A program made the position numbers and the translations under genes. This document shows, one piece after another, positions 50,311-61,220 of a stretch of 64,000 nt of DNA. A model generated the notes under the pieces. It saw only the letters and a program-made list of their open reading frames with translations. It was not told the origin of the DNA and did no database searches. Numbering within the stretch: the first letter of the stretch is position 1; every line of letters begins with the position of its first letter. The DNA comes from Chitinophagaceae bacterium (GTDB taxonomy: Bacteria; Bacteroidota; Bacteroidia; Chitinophagales; Chitinophagaceae). Location of the stretch: assembly GCA_016787085.1 (NCBI GenBank), contig JAEUVJ010000034.1, positions 1 through 64,000 of the forward strand. The letters are read 5' to 3'.

Positions 50311-50379
50311 ATGATAAATAACATACATACACATCATCATCATTTTACCCGGCCGGTAAGCTGTGATGGTTGTATGTAA
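50311..50379 (+). CDS. hisL: his operon leader peptide
   Basis: A 22-residue frame with five His among residues 6-11 (H-T-H-H-H-H), starting right after the promoter box and ending before the attenuator. When charged tRNA-His is scarce, the ribosome should stall on the His codons. Confidence 0.85.
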   Translation: MINNIHTHHHHFTRPVSCDGCM

Positions 50380-50432
50380 TTAAGTAATACATGAACTTTT
50401 TCAGGGCTTACCCAAAACGGTAAGCCCTTTTA
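50345..50432 (+). promoter_or_regulatory. his attenuator
   Basis: Stem 1 pairs 50345-50349 with 50355-50359. GGTAAGC (50355-50361) is also complementary to GCTTACC (50406-50412), the 5' arm of the terminator, so a ribosome stalled on the His codons frees it to act as antiterminator. The terminator proper is 50404-50412 with 50419-50427, a perfect 9-bp stem followed by a T-rich run. It stands 20 bases before hisG. Confidence 0.8.
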
Positions 50433-50446
50433 TTTTAACCAATAGT

Positions 50447-51298
50447 ATGAAACTAAAGATCGCTGTTCAAAAATCAGGAAGACTTTACGACGACTCGATG
50501 CGCCTGCTGAAAGAGTGCGGTATCGCTATAGCCAACGGGGGTAATAAGTTAAAAGCAGAGGCCGCTAACTTCCCGATTGAAGTCTATTTTCTGCGGGATG
50601 ATGACATTCCCCAGTACGTGGAAGACGGAGTAGCAGATATTGGCATAGCCGGGGAGAACGTGGTGTATGAAAAAAAGAAACAGGTGGAAGTGCTGGAAAA
50701 ACTTGGTTTTGGTAAATGCCGGCTGAGCCTGGCTGTAGATAAAAAAGAGACATTCAGCAGGGAGTGGCTGAACGGGAAACGAATTGCCACTAGTTACCCC
50801 GTGCTGCTGCAGCAATACCTTGATCAGCACAAGGTCAGTGCAGAGATCCATGAGATCAGCGGTAGCGTGGAAATAGCACCCGGTATTGGACTTGCAGATG
50901 CTATCTGCGACCTGGTAAGCAGCGGCTCTACATTACTGACAAACGGGTTGAAGGAAGCGGAAACCGTTTTAGCATCACAGGCCGTGCTGGTCAGCCACAA
51001 GGGATTGAGCACAGAAAAACAAAACCTGGTACAGAAACTTTTATTCCGTATCAGGGCCGTACAGAAGGCAAGGAACAATAAATATATTTTGCTCAATGCA
51101 CCTGATGATAAACTGGAGGAGATCATTGCATTGCTGCCGGGTATGAAAAGCCCGACCGTTCTTCCGCTGGCGACAAAAGGGTGGAGCAGCGTCCATAGTG
51201 TGGTACAGGAAGATGATTTCTGGAGCATCATTGAGCAATTGAAGGCTGCAGGTGCGCAGGGGATACTGGTAGTACCTATCGAAAAAATGATCGTCTAG
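50447..51298 (+). CDS. hisG: ATP phosphoribosyltransferase
   Basis: A 283-residue long-form HisG, first step of histidine synthesis (ATP plus PRPP to phosphoribosyl-ATP). The catalytic part opens with K-I-A-V-Q-K-S-G-R-L and has the PRPP loop D-L-V-S-S-G-S-T-L near residue 155. The last 80 residues form the ACT-like domain to which histidine binds for feedback control. It needs no HisZ partner. First gene of the operon, under the attenuator. Confidence 0.95.
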   Translation: MKLKIAVQKSGRLYDDSMRLLKECGIAIANGGNKLKAEAANFPIEVYFLRDDDIPQYVEDGVADIGIAGENVVYEKKKQVEVLEKLGFGKCRLSLAVDKKETFSREWLNGKRIATSYPVLLQQYLDQHKVSAEIHEISGSVEIAPGIGLADAICDLVSSGSTLLTNGLKEAETVLASQAVLVSHKGLSTEKQNLVQKLLFRIRAVQKARNNKYILLNAPDDKLEEIIALLPGMKSPTVLPLATKGWSSVHSVVQEDDFWSIIEQLKAAGAQGILVVPIEKMIV

Positions 51299-51299
51299 T

Positions 51300-52577
51300 A
51301 TGAAAGTATATATCAACCCGGATAGAAAGGACTGGAAAGGGATCACAGCAAGGCCTGCCATGGATGTCATGTCCCTGCAGGCAAAGGTGAAAATGATACT
51401 GGACGATGTAAGGGCTAATGGAGATATAGCTGTAAAAAAATACACTTTACAATTCGATAGTGTAGCTATTGATGAGATGGCAGTAACTACAGCGGAATTG
51501 AACAGGGCTGCAGAAACGGTTTCAGCAGAACTGAAAAGAGCGATAGAAACGGCAGCCGTTAATATCACCCGTTTTCATGAAAAGCAGATCGGGCAACCGG
51601 AGGTCATAGAAACTATGCCGGGAGTAAGGTGCTGGAGAAGGTCCGTAGGTATTGAAAAAGTGGGTTTATATGTTCCCGGAGGTACAGCACCGTTATTTTC
51701 CACCGTGTTGATGCTGGGTATCCCGGCAAAACTCGCCGCTTGCAAAGAGGTGATCTTATGCACACCCCCGGATAAAAACGGGAATATCCATCCTGCTATT
51801 TTATTCGCTGCAAACCTGGCAGGTATAACCCGTATTTTCAAGGCAGGAGGGGTACAGGCGATCGGGGCCATGGCCTACGGCACGGAAAGTATTCCCGGAG
51901 TTTATAAGATATTTGGACCGGGTAACCAGTATGTGAATTGCGCTAAACAATTAGTGCAATTAGACGGGATAGCCATTGATATGCCCGCCGGACCCAGTGA
52001 AGTGTGTGTGATGGCTGATGAAACCTGCGATCCTGCATTTGTAGCAGCCGATCTTTTGTCGCAGGCTGAGCATGGTGCTGACAGCCAGGTATTGCTGGTA
52101 TGCAATACAGAAAAAATTATTAATGAAGTGATGGCTTCCGTCAAAATACAACTGGAAAGATTGCCCCGGAAGGAGCTGGCTGAACAGGCATTGAGGAACA
52201 GCAGTGCCATAGTACTGGCTGAAGTGAAAGATGCTGTCAATATGGTAAATGAGTATGCTCCCGAACACCTGATCATTGCCTGTAAAGAAGCAGAGACGAT
52301 AGCGGAGAGGATACTGAATGCAGGTTCGGTGTTTATTGGGAATTACTCACCGGAGAGTGCAGGCGATTATGCCAGCGGCACGAACCATACATTACCTACG
52401 AATGGTTTTGCCAGGAGCTTCAGCGGTGTAAGCGTTGATTCTTTTGTGAAAAAGATCACGTACCAGCAAATAACCAGGGAAGGCTTACTAAATATAGGCA
52501 GCGCTATAGAAGAAATGGCAGCAGCGGAAGGATTGGATGCCCACAGGAATGCAGTGAGCATACGGCTAAAAAATTAA
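51300..52577 (+). CDS. hisD: Histidinol dehydrogenase
   Basis: A 425-residue zinc enzyme for the last two steps (histidinol to histidine with 2 NAD+). The signature A-G-G-V-Q-A-I-G-A-M-A-Y-G-T near residue 182, the catalytic Glu-His in Y-A-P-E-H-L near 322, and S-A-G-D-Y-A-S-G-T-N-H near 350 are all intact. It starts one base after the hisG stop. Confidence 0.95.
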   Translation: MKVYINPDRKDWKGITARPAMDVMSLQAKVKMILDDVRANGDIAVKKYTLQFDSVAIDEMAVTTAELNRAAETVSAELKRAIETAAVNITRFHEKQIGQPEVIETMPGVRCWRRSVGIEKVGLYVPGGTAPLFSTVLMLGIPAKLAACKEVILCTPPDKNGNIHPAILFAANLAGITRIFKAGGVQAIGAMAYGTESIPGVYKIFGPGNQYVNCAKQLVQLDGIAIDMPAGPSEVCVMADETCDPAFVAADLLSQAEHGADSQVLLVCNTEKIINEVMASVKIQLERLPRKELAEQALRNSSAIVLAEVKDAVNMVNEYAPEHLIIACKEAETIAERILNAGSVFIGNYSPESAGDYASGTNHTLPTNGFARSFSGVSVDSFVKKITYQQITREGLLNIGSAIEEMAAAEGLDAHRNAVSIRLKN

Positions 52578-52603
52578 ATGACCAGCAGGTTAAACAGACA
52601 GCT

Positions 52604-53662
52604 ATGAGTTTTGATCTCAAAAAATTAATACGGGACAATATCAGGGACCTTACCCCTTATTCTTCTGCCCGGGATGAATTCAGCGGGGAAGCGAAAGTAT
52701 TCCTGGATGCAAACGAGAACAGCCTCGGTTCGCCGTTAGTGAAATGGTATAACCGGTATCCTGACCCGCACCAGAAAGACCTGAAGAAAGCTATCAGTAA
52801 GGTGAAAGGTATTACTCCGGAACATATTTTTCTCGGAAATGGAAGCGATGAGTGTATTGACCTCTTGTACCGCTGTTTTTGCGAACCCAGAAAGGATAAT
52901 GTGATCATTTGCCCTCCCACCTATGGCATGTATGAAGTAAGCGGCAATATCAATGATGTAGAGGTAAGAAAGGCCCCGCTTTTGGAAAGGGATTTTCAAC
53001 TGCACATTAAACAGATCGAACACCTGATTGATGAGCAGACAAAACTGATCTGGATATGCTCTCCCAATAATCCTACCGGAAACACTATGTATCGGGGTGA
53101 TATAGAAACTATACTGAATAACTTCAGCGGCCTGGTGGTCATTGACGAGGCATACATCAACTTTTCCAGGCATAAATCTTTTATACAGGAATTGCCTGAC
53201 TATCCCAACCTGGTCGTCATGCAAACCTTTAGCAAGGCATGGGGTCTCGCCGCCTTGCGGCTCGGTGTTTTGTTTGGATCGGCGGCCATCGTTCAGGTGC
53301 TGGATAAAGTGAAACCGCCTTACAATATCAACCAGGCTACGCAGGAACTGGCACAGCAGGCATTGGACGAAACCGGGCAGGTGAATGATATGATCCGGGA
53401 ACTGGTAAGTATGCGGGATGCCCTGGTAAAGGTGCTTGATACCATCCCGTTGGTAAAAAAAGTGTATCCGTCGGATGCCAACTTTTTATTGGTGAAAATA
53501 AAGGATGCAAAAAAAGTATATGACTACCTGCTGTCAAAAGGCATTGTGGTAAGAGACCGAAGCAATGTTCGTCTCTGTGATGATTGCCTGCGTATCACTA
53601 TCGGTACAGAGCAGGAGATCACCCTGCTGGTAAAAGCGCTAAGGGACTATTCAAAAAAATGA
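52604..53662 (+). CDS. hisC: Histidinol-phosphate aminotransferase
   Basis: A 352-residue class I/II PLP enzyme turning imidazole acetol phosphate into histidinol phosphate. N-P-T-G-N near residue 150, D-E-A-Y near 180 and the PLP Lys in T-F-S-K-A-W-G-L-A near 210 are present. Its TGA overlaps the ATG of hisB (ATGA). Confidence 0.94.
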   Translation: MSFDLKKLIRDNIRDLTPYSSARDEFSGEAKVFLDANENSLGSPLVKWYNRYPDPHQKDLKKAISKVKGITPEHIFLGNGSDECIDLLYRCFCEPRKDNVIICPPTYGMYEVSGNINDVEVRKAPLLERDFQLHIKQIEHLIDEQTKLIWICSPNNPTGNTMYRGDIETILNNFSGLVVIDEAYINFSRHKSFIQELPDYPNLVVMQTFSKAWGLAALRLGVLFGSAAIVQVLDKVKPPYNINQATQELAQQALDETGQVNDMIRELVSMRDALVKVLDTIPLVKKVYPSDANFLLVKIKDAKKVYDYLLSKGIVVRDRSNVRLCDDCLRITIGTEQEITLLVKALRDYSKK

Positions 53663-54807
53663 GAATGAAAAGAGTTTTATTTATAGACAGGGATGGTACG
53701 CTGATAAATGAGGCCCCCCCAACGTATCAATTGGATTCGTTTGATAAGCTGACCTTTTATCCGGGGATGTTTGAATACATGGGAAAAATAGCCCGTGAAC
53801 TGGATTATGAACTGGTAATGGTGACGAACCAGGACGGATTAGGTACAGATAATTTCCCTGAACATTCTTTCTGGCCTTTGCATGACCTGGTGATGAAAAG
53901 CCTGGAAGGTGAGGGTATCTTTTTTTCAAAAGTGCTTATTGACAGAACGTATCCGGCCGATAATGCACCCACCCGGAAGCCCGGCACTGGTATGCTGGCA
54001 GAGTTTCTTGATAACGGCCATTACGATATTCAAAACTCTTTTGTGATCGGCGACCGTATCACCGATATCCAATTGGCGAAGAATCTGGGATGCAAGGGTA
54101 TCTGGCTGAACAATGACCCGTCTCTCGGCGGCGCAGAAATAAAAGAAAAGGCAGAAGAGCTAAGACAATCAACAGTGGCATTGGAGACAACCGCCTGGAG
54201 TGACATTTATTCTTTCCTGAAACTTGGATTACGCAAAGTGATCCATGAAAGAAATACGAATGAGACAAAAATAAGGATAGAACTGAATGCGGATGGAAGC
54301 GGCCAGACGGATATTTCGACCGGTCTTGGTTTTTTTGATCATATGCTCGACCAGATAGCAAGGCATGGCAAACTGGACCTTTCCATTACTGCCAAAGGCG
54401 ACCTGCATATTGACGAACACCATACGATAGAAGACACCGGTATTGCATTGGGCGAAGCGTTTGCCAAAGCGCTGGCTGATAAAAGAGGTATGCAACGATA
54501 TGGCTTTGCTTTGCCTATGGATGAGGCGGATGCAAAAGTGCTGATCGATTTTGGAGGACGGCCATGGATCGTATGGAATGCAACGTTCAAAAGAGAGAAG
54601 ATCGGGGAGATGCCTACGGAAATGTTCTTTCATTTCTTCAAATCATTCAGCGATGCGGCCAGGTGCAACCTCCATATCGAAAGCAACGGAGATAACGAAC
54701 ATCATAAGATCGAAGCGATCTTCAAAGCATTTGCCAAAGCTATCAGAATGGCGGTAAAAAGAGACCCGTTCGATAACTATCTCCCCAGTACAAAAGGAGT
54801 GCTGTAG
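53659..54807 (+). CDS. hisB: Bifunctional histidinol-phosphatase / imidazoleglycerol-phosphate dehydratase
   Basis: A 382-residue fusion from the ATG in the ATGA overlap with hisC. The N-terminal HAD phosphatase has D-R-D-G-T (nucleophile D10, acid D12) and R-K-P-G-T-G; the C-terminal IGPD has [10 protein letters not shown] and the metal motif H-H-T-I-E-D-T-G. It does steps six and eight of the pathway. The fused form is also known from enterobacteria and is frequent in Bacteroidota. Confidence 0.95.
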   Translation: MRMKRVLFIDRDGTLINEAPPTYQLDSFDKLTFYPGMFEYMGKIARELDYELVMVTNQDGLGTDNFPEHSFWPLHDLVMKSLEGEGIFFSKVLIDRTYPADNAPTRKPGTGMLAEFLDNGHYDIQNSFVIGDRITDIQLAKNLGCKGIWLNNDPSLGGAEIKEKAEELRQSTVALETTAWSDIYSFLKLGLRKVIHERNTNETKIRIELNADGSGQTDISTGLGFFDHMLDQIARHGKLDLSITAKGDLHIDEHHTIEDTGIALGEAFAKALADKRGMQRYGFALPMDEADAKVLIDFGGRPWIVWNATFKREKIGEMPTEMFFHFFKSFSDAARCNLHIESNGDNEHHKIEAIFKAFAKAIRMAVKRDPFDNYLPSTKGVL

Positions 54808-54832
54808 TACCTGTCTGACAAGTTTAATAACG

Positions 54833-55420
54833 ATGAACACAGTCATCATAAAATATAATGCCGGGAATATCCAGTCTGTTCTGTTTGCGCTGGAGAGAAT
54901 TGGCGTGCAGGCAGAAGTTACTGATGAAAAGGAAAGGATACTCCGGGCAGACAAAGTGATCTTCCCGGGTGTGGGAGAGGCCAGTTCTGCCATGAAATAC
55001 CTGAAGGAAAGAAAGCTGGATGAGGTGATCAAAGGGCTGAAACAACCTGTGCTGGGCATCTGTCTTGGTATGCAGTTGTTATGCAAACATTCTGAAGAGA
55101 ATGATACGGATTGTCTTGGTATAGTTCCTGTGAAAGTGAAAAAGTTTCCGGCGGGTAAAGATTGTAAGGTGCCGCAGATCGGCTGGAATAATATCTATGG
55201 GCTGAAGTCTCCTTTGTTCAAGGAGGTTCCCTCAAACAGTTATATCTACAATGTACATGGTTACTATGCTGAGAAAAGTGATCATACCATCGCCACCTGT
55301 AACTATGGAGTGGAATATGCTGCGGCTATTGTAAAGGATAACTTTTACGGGGTGCAATTTCATACAGAAAAATCATCGGTAGTGGGAGAGCAGATACTGA
55401 AAAACTTTATTGAATTATGA
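54833..55420 (+). CDS. hisH: Imidazole glycerol phosphate synthase subunit HisH
   Basis: A 195-residue class I glutamine amidotransferase that gives ammonia to HisF. The nucleophile is C77 in G-I-C-L-G-M-Q, with the His-Glu pair in V-Q-F-H-T-E-K near the C-terminus. The stop overlaps the hisA start (ATGA). Confidence 0.95.
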   Translation: MNTVIIKYNAGNIQSVLFALERIGVQAEVTDEKERILRADKVIFPGVGEASSAMKYLKERKLDEVIKGLKQPVLGICLGMQLLCKHSEENDTDCLGIVPVKVKKFPAGKDCKVPQIGWNNIYGLKSPLFKEVPSNSYIYNVHGYYAEKSDHTIATCNYGVEYAAAIVKDNFYGVQFHTEKSSVVGEQILKNFIEL

Positions 55421-56133
55421 TCGTTATTCCCGCGATAGATATCATAGATGGCAAATGTGTACGCCTGACGCAGGGTGATTATGCACAGAAGAAAGTATAT
55501 AATGAGCATCCGCTGGAGGTGGCTAAACAGTTTGAGGATGCCGGGCTCACCCGTTTGCACCTGGTGGACCTGGACGGGGCAAAAGCAGGCGGCGTGAAGA
55601 ACTGGAAGGTATTGGAAACTATTGCGGGCAAAACTTCGCTGGTCATTGACTTTGGCGGCGGTATCAAAACAGAGAGGGACGTAAAGATCGTTTTTGATTC
55701 AGGAGCAAAACTGGCAACAGTGGGCAGCATTGCAGTTAAAAATGAAGAAGAGTTTACACAATGGTTATTGCGGTTTGGAGCGGATAGTTTTTTGTTGGGA
55801 GCGGATGTAAAGGACGAAAAGATCGCCATTCATGGCTGGCAGGAAACGTCAGATGTATGGATCTACGACTTTATAGAGAAATATATTGCGAAAGGAATAA
55901 AGCAGTTGTTTTGTACCGATGTCAGCAAAGATGGAAAATTAGAGGGCCCTGCGGTTGATCTGTATAATAGTATCATCACAAAATTTCCTGACTTATATTT
56001 TATTGCCAGCGGGGGGGTCAGTTCTATGAAAGACCTCGGGGAACTGGAGAGGGCAGGATGTAAAGGAGCTATTGTAGGCAAAGCCATTTATGAGAACAGG
56101 ATCAGTTTACAGGAATTAAAAGTATTTGTATAA
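55417..56133 (+). CDS. hisA: ProFAR isomerase
   Basis: A 238-residue TIM barrel that performs the Amadori rearrangement of ProFAR to PRFAR. Catalytic Asp in I-P-A-I-D-I near residue 8 and the second Asp in F-C-T-D-V-S-K-D-G near 168 are present, with phosphate-binding G-G-I and S-G-G-V-S. hisF follows with no gap. Confidence 0.95.
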   Translation: MIVIPAIDIIDGKCVRLTQGDYAQKKVYNEHPLEVAKQFEDAGLTRLHLVDLDGAKAGGVKNWKVLETIAGKTSLVIDFGGGIKTERDVKIVFDSGAKLATVGSIAVKNEEEFTQWLLRFGADSFLLGADVKDEKIAIHGWQETSDVWIYDFIEKYIAKGIKQLFCTDVSKDGKLEGPAVDLYNSIITKFPDLYFIASGGVSSMKDLGELERAGCKGAIVGKAIYENRISLQELKVFV

Positions 56134-56892
56134 ATGCTGACGAAACGGATCATACCTTGTCTGGATATCAAGGACGGAAGGACCGTCAAAGGAACCAACT
56201 TTGTTGACCTGCGTGATGCCGGCGATCCGGTTGAATTGGGCGCATTATATGCAAAACAGGGAGCGGATGAATTGGTTTTTCTTGATATTACGGCTACGGT
56301 GGAAAAAAGAAAAACGCTGGTGGAACTGGTAAGGCGCATTGCCATGCACGTCAATATCCCTTTTACAGTGGGTGGGGGTATCAGTAGTGTGGCAGATGTA
56401 AATGCGTTATTAGAGAACGGGGCAGATAAGATATCGGTAAACACGGCAGCGTTTAAAAATCCGCAATTGATCACGGCACTCGCCAATGAATTCGGTAGCC
56501 AGTGTGTGGTACTGGCCATTGATACAAAGAAAGAGGAAGACGGGGAATGGTATGTTTATCTCAATGGGGGGAGAACGAAAACAGATACAAAGGCAATGAC
56601 ATGGGCCGCACAATCGGTAGAACTTGGCGCCGGTGAGATATTACTTACTTCTATGAACCATGACGGCACCAAACAGGGCTTTGCCCTTGATATTACCAAA
56701 GCAATGGTGGAGAATTTGCCTGTGCCGGTGATCGCCAGTGGCGGCGGTGGAACAATGGCACATTTCAAAGATGTGTTTGAGAAAACGAATGTGGATGCAG
56801 CTCTTGCTGCCAGTATCTTTCACTTCAATGAGATCTGCATACCTGATCTGAAGGCGTATCTCGAAATCAATAATATTCTTGTAAGAAAATAA
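56134..56892 (+). CDS. hisF: Imidazole glycerol phosphate synthase subunit HisF
   Basis: A 252-residue TIM barrel cyclase; forms the synthase with HisH. Catalytic Asp residues are in C-L-D-I-K-D-G-R and in [20 protein letters not shown] near residue 205 binds phosphate. The start is directly after the hisA stop. Confidence 0.95.
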   Translation: MLTKRIIPCLDIKDGRTVKGTNFVDLRDAGDPVELGALYAKQGADELVFLDITATVEKRKTLVELVRRIAMHVNIPFTVGGGISSVADVNALLENGADKISVNTAAFKNPQLITALANEFGSQCVVLAIDTKKEEDGEWYVYLNGGRTKTDTKAMTWAAQSVELGAGEILLTSMNHDGTKQGFALDITKAMVENLPVPVIASGGGGTMAHFKDVFEKTNVDAALAASIFHFNEICIPDLKAYLEINNILVRK

Positions 56893-56898
56893 TAAAAC

Positions 56899-57492
56899 AT
56901 GACAGTTGACTATGCAAAATATGCCGATGGCCTGGCGCCGGCGATCATACAGGACGAAAGGACCGGCAAAGTGCTCATGCTCGGTTTTATGAATGAAGAG
57001 GCCCTGCAGAAAACGATTGATTCTGGCAAAGTGACCTTTTACAGCCGGACAAAGAACCGCCTCTGGACCAAGGGTGAAGAAAGCGGCAATTTTCTTCATC
57101 TTAAAAGTATAACTCCCGACTGCGATAATGATACATTGCTGGTAAAAGCGGTTCCTGCCGGCCCGGTTTGTCATACCGGCGCCGATACCTGTTTTAACGA
57201 AGCTAATAAAGCCAATGACTTCATTTACCTGCTGGAAGAAGTGATCGCAGGGCGCCGGCAACACCCGGTGGAGGGTTCATACGTATCCGGATTATTCAAA
57301 AAAGGCATCAATGCTATTGCCCAGAAAGTGGGCGAAGAGGCTGTGGAACTGGTGATCGAGGCAAAAGATGACGATAAAGACAAATTCTTAGGCGAAGCTG
57401 CTGACCTGCTTTTTCATTATTTGATCTTACTCAAAGCAAAGGGATATGGTCTGAAGGAAATAGCGGAAGTGCTTGAAAAGAGACATAAATGA
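56899..57492 (+). CDS. hisIE: Bifunctional phosphoribosyl-AMP cyclohydrolase / phosphoribosyl-ATP pyrophosphatase
   Basis: A 197-residue fusion for steps two and three. Residues 1-110 are the cyclohydrolase (T-F-Y-S-R-T-K-N-R-L-W-T-K-G, then P-D-C-D-N-D-T and the zinc Cys in C-H-T-G-A-D-T-C); residues 115-197 are the pyrophosphatase (K-V-G-E-E-A-V-E-L-V-I-E-A-K). It is the last gene of the operon; about 220 bases follow before parE with no clear terminator. Confidence 0.94.
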   Translation: MTVDYAKYADGLAPAIIQDERTGKVLMLGFMNEEALQKTIDSGKVTFYSRTKNRLWTKGEESGNFLHLKSITPDCDNDTLLVKAVPAGPVCHTGADTCFNEANKANDFIYLLEEVIAGRRQHPVEGSYVSGLFKKGINAIAQKVGEEAVELVIEAKDDDKDKFLGEAADLLFHYLILLKAKGYGLKEIAEVLEKRHK

Positions 57493-57716
57493 CCTTCTTT
57501 TTCCACAATCGTGAATAACTCCGAACCCCGGCCTCCAACCTCGTTTTGGTATATTTGCCTGCTTTGTAATTGACTGATTTTAACTGCAAAGCTTGCAGGC
57601 ATTTCCATAAGCTGCTGAGATTATCTTTGCGGGCCTTGTGAAGGTCTTGTAGTGTAAACACCAAACCGGCGATCCGGACGATGACAACAAAATATCTTTG
57701 AAAAACAAAGTGTGAT

Positions 57717-59615
57717 ATGGCAAAAGAAAAAGAGACGAACCTGTTTGACTATACCGAAGAGAGTATCAAATCACTTGACTGGAAGGAGCATATCCGCCTG
57801 CGGCCGGGTATGTATATCGGTAAACTCGGCGATGGCAGCAGCCCTGATGACGGTATCTATGTATTGGTGAAAGAAGTACTTGACAATTGCATTGATGAAT
57901 ACACGATGGGTTATGGTAAAACGGTGGAACTGACCGTAGAAGGTAAGCAGGTGATGATCCGTGACTATGGCCGTGGCATTCCCCTGGGCAAAGTGGTGGA
58001 TGTGGTGAGCAAGATCAATACGGGAGCAAAATATGACAGTAAGGCTTTCCAGAAATCAGTGGGTCTGAACGGCGTAGGCACCAAGGCAGTGAATGCACTG
58101 AGTCACTACTTTAAGGTAACTGCAGTACGTGAAGGCAAAGAGAAGACAGCTGAATTTGAAAGAGGCGTCCTGATCAAGGAATACAAAGAAGCAAAGACCG
58201 GTGAGCAGAATGGCACCCTGGTTACCTTTATTCCCGATGATTCTGTCTTCAAGAATTTCAAATTCCATCCTGAATTCCTGGAGAGCCAGATATGGAACTA
58301 TTGTTTCCTGAATGCCGGGCTGAAGATCGTTTTCAACGGCAAGACCTATGTGAGCAAGAATGGCCTGCTGGACCTGTTGCAGCGCAAGACGAATGAAGAT
58401 GAGATACGTTATCCCATCATCCATTTAAGGGGTGATGATATCGAGGTCGCTATTACACACAACAACGATTACGGCGAGGATATCTACAGTTTTGTGAATG
58501 GCCAGCATACTACACAAGGGGGGACACACCAGCAGGCTTTTCGTGAAGCCTATGTAAAAACGATCAGGGAGTTTTTCAAAAAAGATTATGACGCCTCTGA
58601 TGTACGCACAGGTATTGTAGCCGCTGTATCGGTGAGAGTGGTAGAGCCGGTATTTGAATCACAGACAAAAACAAAACTCGGTTCCCTAAACGTGGATACG
58701 GACGGGCCGAGTATGCGTCAGTTCATTGGTGATTTCCTGGCAAAAGAACTCGATAATTTTTTACATAAGAACCCTGCTGTTGCCGATGGATTAAAGAAGC
58801 GGATCGAGCAGAGTGAAAGGGAAAGAAAAGAAATGGCCGGGATTAAAAAACTGGCCAATGAAAGAGCGAAGAAAGCGAATCTTCATAACCGTAAACTGAG
58901 GGATTGCCGTTATCACCTGAACGATGAACCGCCTTCCAAAGGGAAAGAGGAGTTCATCGCCAAACAGCAGGAAACGACCATCTTTATTACAGAAGGAGAC
59001 AGTGCCAGCGGCTCCATTACCAAATCAAGGAGTGTGGAAACGCAGGCCGTATTCAGCCTTCGCGGCAAACCGCTGAACTGTTTCGGGCTCACCAAGAAAG
59101 TGGTATATGAGAACGAAGAGTTCAACCTGCTGCAACATGCATTGAATATCGAAGAAGGGCTAGAGGGGCTTCGGTTCAATAATGTCGTGATCGCCACCGA
59201 TGCCGATGTGGACGGCATGCATATCCGTTTGCTGCTGATGACCTTCTTCCTCCAGTTTTTTCCTGACCTGGTGAAACATGAGAAAGTGTATGTGCTGCAA
59301 ACACCTTTGTTCCGGGTACGCAATAAGCAGGAAACCATTTATTGTTATGATGAAGCAGAAAAGCAGGCAGCCATTAAGAAATTAGGAGGCAAACCGGAGA
59401 TCACCCGCTTCAAAGGACTGGGAGAGATAAGTCCGGAAGAATTCGCCCGTTTCATTGGCCCTGATATGCGAAAAGAGCTGATGCGCTTAGACGCCGGCGA
59501 TCATATCCAGCAGTTGCTGGAATATTATATGGGAAAAAACACCATGGAGCGGCAGGAGTTTATCATAGGCAACCTGCGGGTAGAGATGGATAAAGTGGAA
59601 GAAGAGGCCGTTTAA
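57717..59615 (+). CDS. parE: DNA topoisomerase IV subunit B
   Basis: A 632-residue type IIA topoisomerase ATPase subunit. GHKL motifs are E-V-L-D-N-C-I-D-E (N near residue 58), D-Y-G-R-G-I-P and G-L-N-G-V-G-T-K-A; the TOPRIM part has T-E-G-D-S-A-S-G and D-A-D-V-D-G-M-H-I. The short length without a gyrase insert and the nearby parC favour ParE over GyrB. Confidence 0.88.
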   Translation: MAKEKETNLFDYTEESIKSLDWKEHIRLRPGMYIGKLGDGSSPDDGIYVLVKEVLDNCIDEYTMGYGKTVELTVEGKQVMIRDYGRGIPLGKVVDVVSKINTGAKYDSKAFQKSVGLNGVGTKAVNALSHYFKVTAVREGKEKTAEFERGVLIKEYKEAKTGEQNGTLVTFIPDDSVFKNFKFHPEFLESQIWNYCFLNAGLKIVFNGKTYVSKNGLLDLLQRKTNEDEIRYPIIHLRGDDIEVAITHNNDYGEDIYSFVNGQHTTQGGTHQQAFREAYVKTIREFFKKDYDASDVRTGIVAAVSVRVVEPVFESQTKTKLGSLNVDTDGPSMRQFIGDFLAKELDNFLHKNPAVADGLKKRIEQSERERKEMAGIKKLANERAKKANLHNRKLRDCRYHLNDEPPSKGKEEFIAKQQETTIFITEGDSASGSITKSRSVETQAVFSLRGKPLNCFGLTKKVVYENEEFNLLQHALNIEEGLEGLRFNNVVIATDADVDGMHIRLLLMTFFLQFFPDLVKHEKVYVLQTPLFRVRNKQETIYCYDEAEKQAAIKKLGGKPEITRFKGLGEISPEEFARFIGPDMRKELMRLDAGDHIQQLLEYYMGKNTMERQEFIIGNLRVEMDKVEEEAV

Positions 59616-59631
59616 TGTTTAAGGGATTAGA

Positions 59632-60357
59632 TTGACCAAACTTGATATAATACGAAAGACAAAGTCGCTGTTCATGAAATGGCAGCTGCATGGGATATTT
59701 CAGCCGTTCACCGGGTTTATGCAAAACCTTACCCATATGTCTATGATGAGTAAGTGGAGGAAAGAAACAAAAGTGACCAGCTACAACGACTGGTATCAAA
59801 GCAAATGGGATTACAACCGGCGGGAAAAATTATATGAGGCGGTGATCAGCCAGGAGAACGTTGGTGATATTCCCATTGATTATTTTGAGTTTGGCGTATG
59901 TGGTGGTTATTCATTCAAATGGTGGCTGGCGCATAACGGTCATCCCGGATCAAGGTTCTATGGTTTTGATACATTTGAAGGATTGCCGGAAGATTTCGGG
60001 CCTTTTGCGAAAGGCACCATGGCAGCGGCGCTTGAGTCCTTGAATGTGACAGATACAAGAGCCAGCTTTTACAAAGGCCTTTTCCAGGATACGCTGAACC
60101 CCTTCCTGGAACAGTATAAAAACGACCGGAGAAAACTGATACACATGGATGCCGATATTTTCAGCGCCACTCTATTCAGTTTATCGCAATTGTATAAATA
60201 CCTGAATGATGGAGACATCATCATGTTTGATGAGTTTGGAGTACCTATGCACGAGTTCAGGGCTTTCAAAATATTTACAGAAAGCTTTTATGTCAAATAT
60301 GAAGTGATCGCTGCAGCGAATAACTATTTGTTCCTGGCGGTCAAAATAAAAAAGTGA
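59632..60357 (+). CDS. TylF/MycF-like SAM-dependent methyltransferase
   Basis: A 241-residue protein if the TTG at 59632 is used (AAGGG lies upstream); otherwise an ATG at 59674 gives 227. The TylF-type Rossmann fold is shown by Y-F-E-F-G-V-C-G-G-Y-S near residue 82, Y-G-F-D-T-F-E-G-L-P-E near 105 and the metal-binding D-A-D-I and D-E-F-G. Family members methylate sugar hydroxyls, here perhaps of a surface polysaccharide. It sits between the two topoisomerase IV genes. Confidence 0.8.
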   Translation: MTKLDIIRKTKSLFMKWQLHGIFQPFTGFMQNLTHMSMMSKWRKETKVTSYNDWYQSKWDYNRREKLYEAVISQENVGDIPIDYFEFGVCGGYSFKWWLAHNGHPGSRFYGFDTFEGLPEDFGPFAKGTMAAALESLNVTDTRASFYKGLFQDTLNPFLEQYKNDRRKLIHMDADIFSATLFSLSQLYKYLNDGDIIMFDEFGVPMHEFRAFKIFTESFYVKYEVIAAANNYLFLAVKIKK

Positions 60358-60359
60358 TT

Positions 60360-61211
60360 ATGATACATATTGTTTTTAACGAGTCTGAAATTGACCTGAT
60401 GAAACAGGTGCTGGAACTTGACGAGACACTGGCCGGTGATGTGCTGCAGATCAAAGATGATTTTGCTGTCGGGCCGCTGGCTGATATTGATACGGAAGAA
60501 GGCTGGCAGGCCAGGGTAGAATGGTGGAGAAGTTTACTCCAGGGGTCGCCTTATAAAGAAACACTGGCGGGCAGTTTTGATGACCGGTTAACGGTAAAGG
60601 AGATCAAAGACAGGCTGAATGCCAGCCCCGATGAGCAGGTGTGGATATGGATGGGGCAGAACCAGCATGATGTATGCGGTTATTACTGGCTGCTGTCACA
60701 GTTCAAAGACTATGCGGGCAGGATCATGAGTCTTTACATGAATAATCTTCCTTTCATTAATGAGAAGGGACAGATTTTTTATCCCTCCTGGCTGCATGAG
60801 ATACAGCCCAAAGAATTTTTAAAAGCGAAGAAATTGGCAAGGCCTGTTACCACCAGCGAATTTGAGGTGGACCCGGACGAATGGAAAAAGATCTGCGACG
60901 AAAATGCTGTCGTTAGGATATTGGAAGGGGGTAAGAAAATTGCCAGTAAGGATGAAACATTTTATGATAATGAGATAGTGAAGAATGTGACGCAGGAATG
61001 GCAGAAGGCCACCCGGGTGCTGACCAACACGCTTCACCGGATGAAAATAAAGACGGGTGATGTGTTTATCATGTGGCGATTGAAAGCATTGATCGCTGGT
61101 GGAAAAGTTGAACCGATGGGTGATGTAAGCAAAGGATGGAAAGAGTTTGATGTAAAGCTGGCAGGCACAAAGCAGTCAGCGGCTTCCGCAGAGGAAGCAG
61201 CAGCAGTGTAA
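60360..61211 (+). CDS. DUF1835 domain protein
   Basis: A 283-residue soluble protein from the ATG just after the previous stop (a GTG two codons earlier overlaps it). The N-terminal part matches DUF1835 (I-H-I-V-F-N-E-S-E near the start; D-D-F-A-V-G-P-L-A; W-I-W-M-G-Q-N-Q-H-D-V-C-G-Y-Y), with a DUF3658-like second half. The molecular role of this family is unknown. Confidence 0.82.
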   Translation: MIHIVFNESEIDLMKQVLELDETLAGDVLQIKDDFAVGPLADIDTEEGWQARVEWWRSLLQGSPYKETLAGSFDDRLTVKEIKDRLNASPDEQVWIWMGQNQHDVCGYYWLLSQFKDYAGRIMSLYMNNLPFINEKGQIFYPSWLHEIQPKEFLKAKKLARPVTTSEFEVDPDEWKKICDENAVVRILEGGKKIASKDETFYDNEIVKNVTQEWQKATRVLTNTLHRMKIKTGDVFIMWRLKALIAGGKVEPMGDVSKGWKEFDVKLAGTKQSAASAEEAAAV

Positions 61212-61220
61212 ATCCATAGT

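Noticed and set aside
52604..53662. HisC as a different amino acid aminotransferase
   Set aside because: Its place in the complete his operon and the start overlap with hisB make HisC the clear choice.
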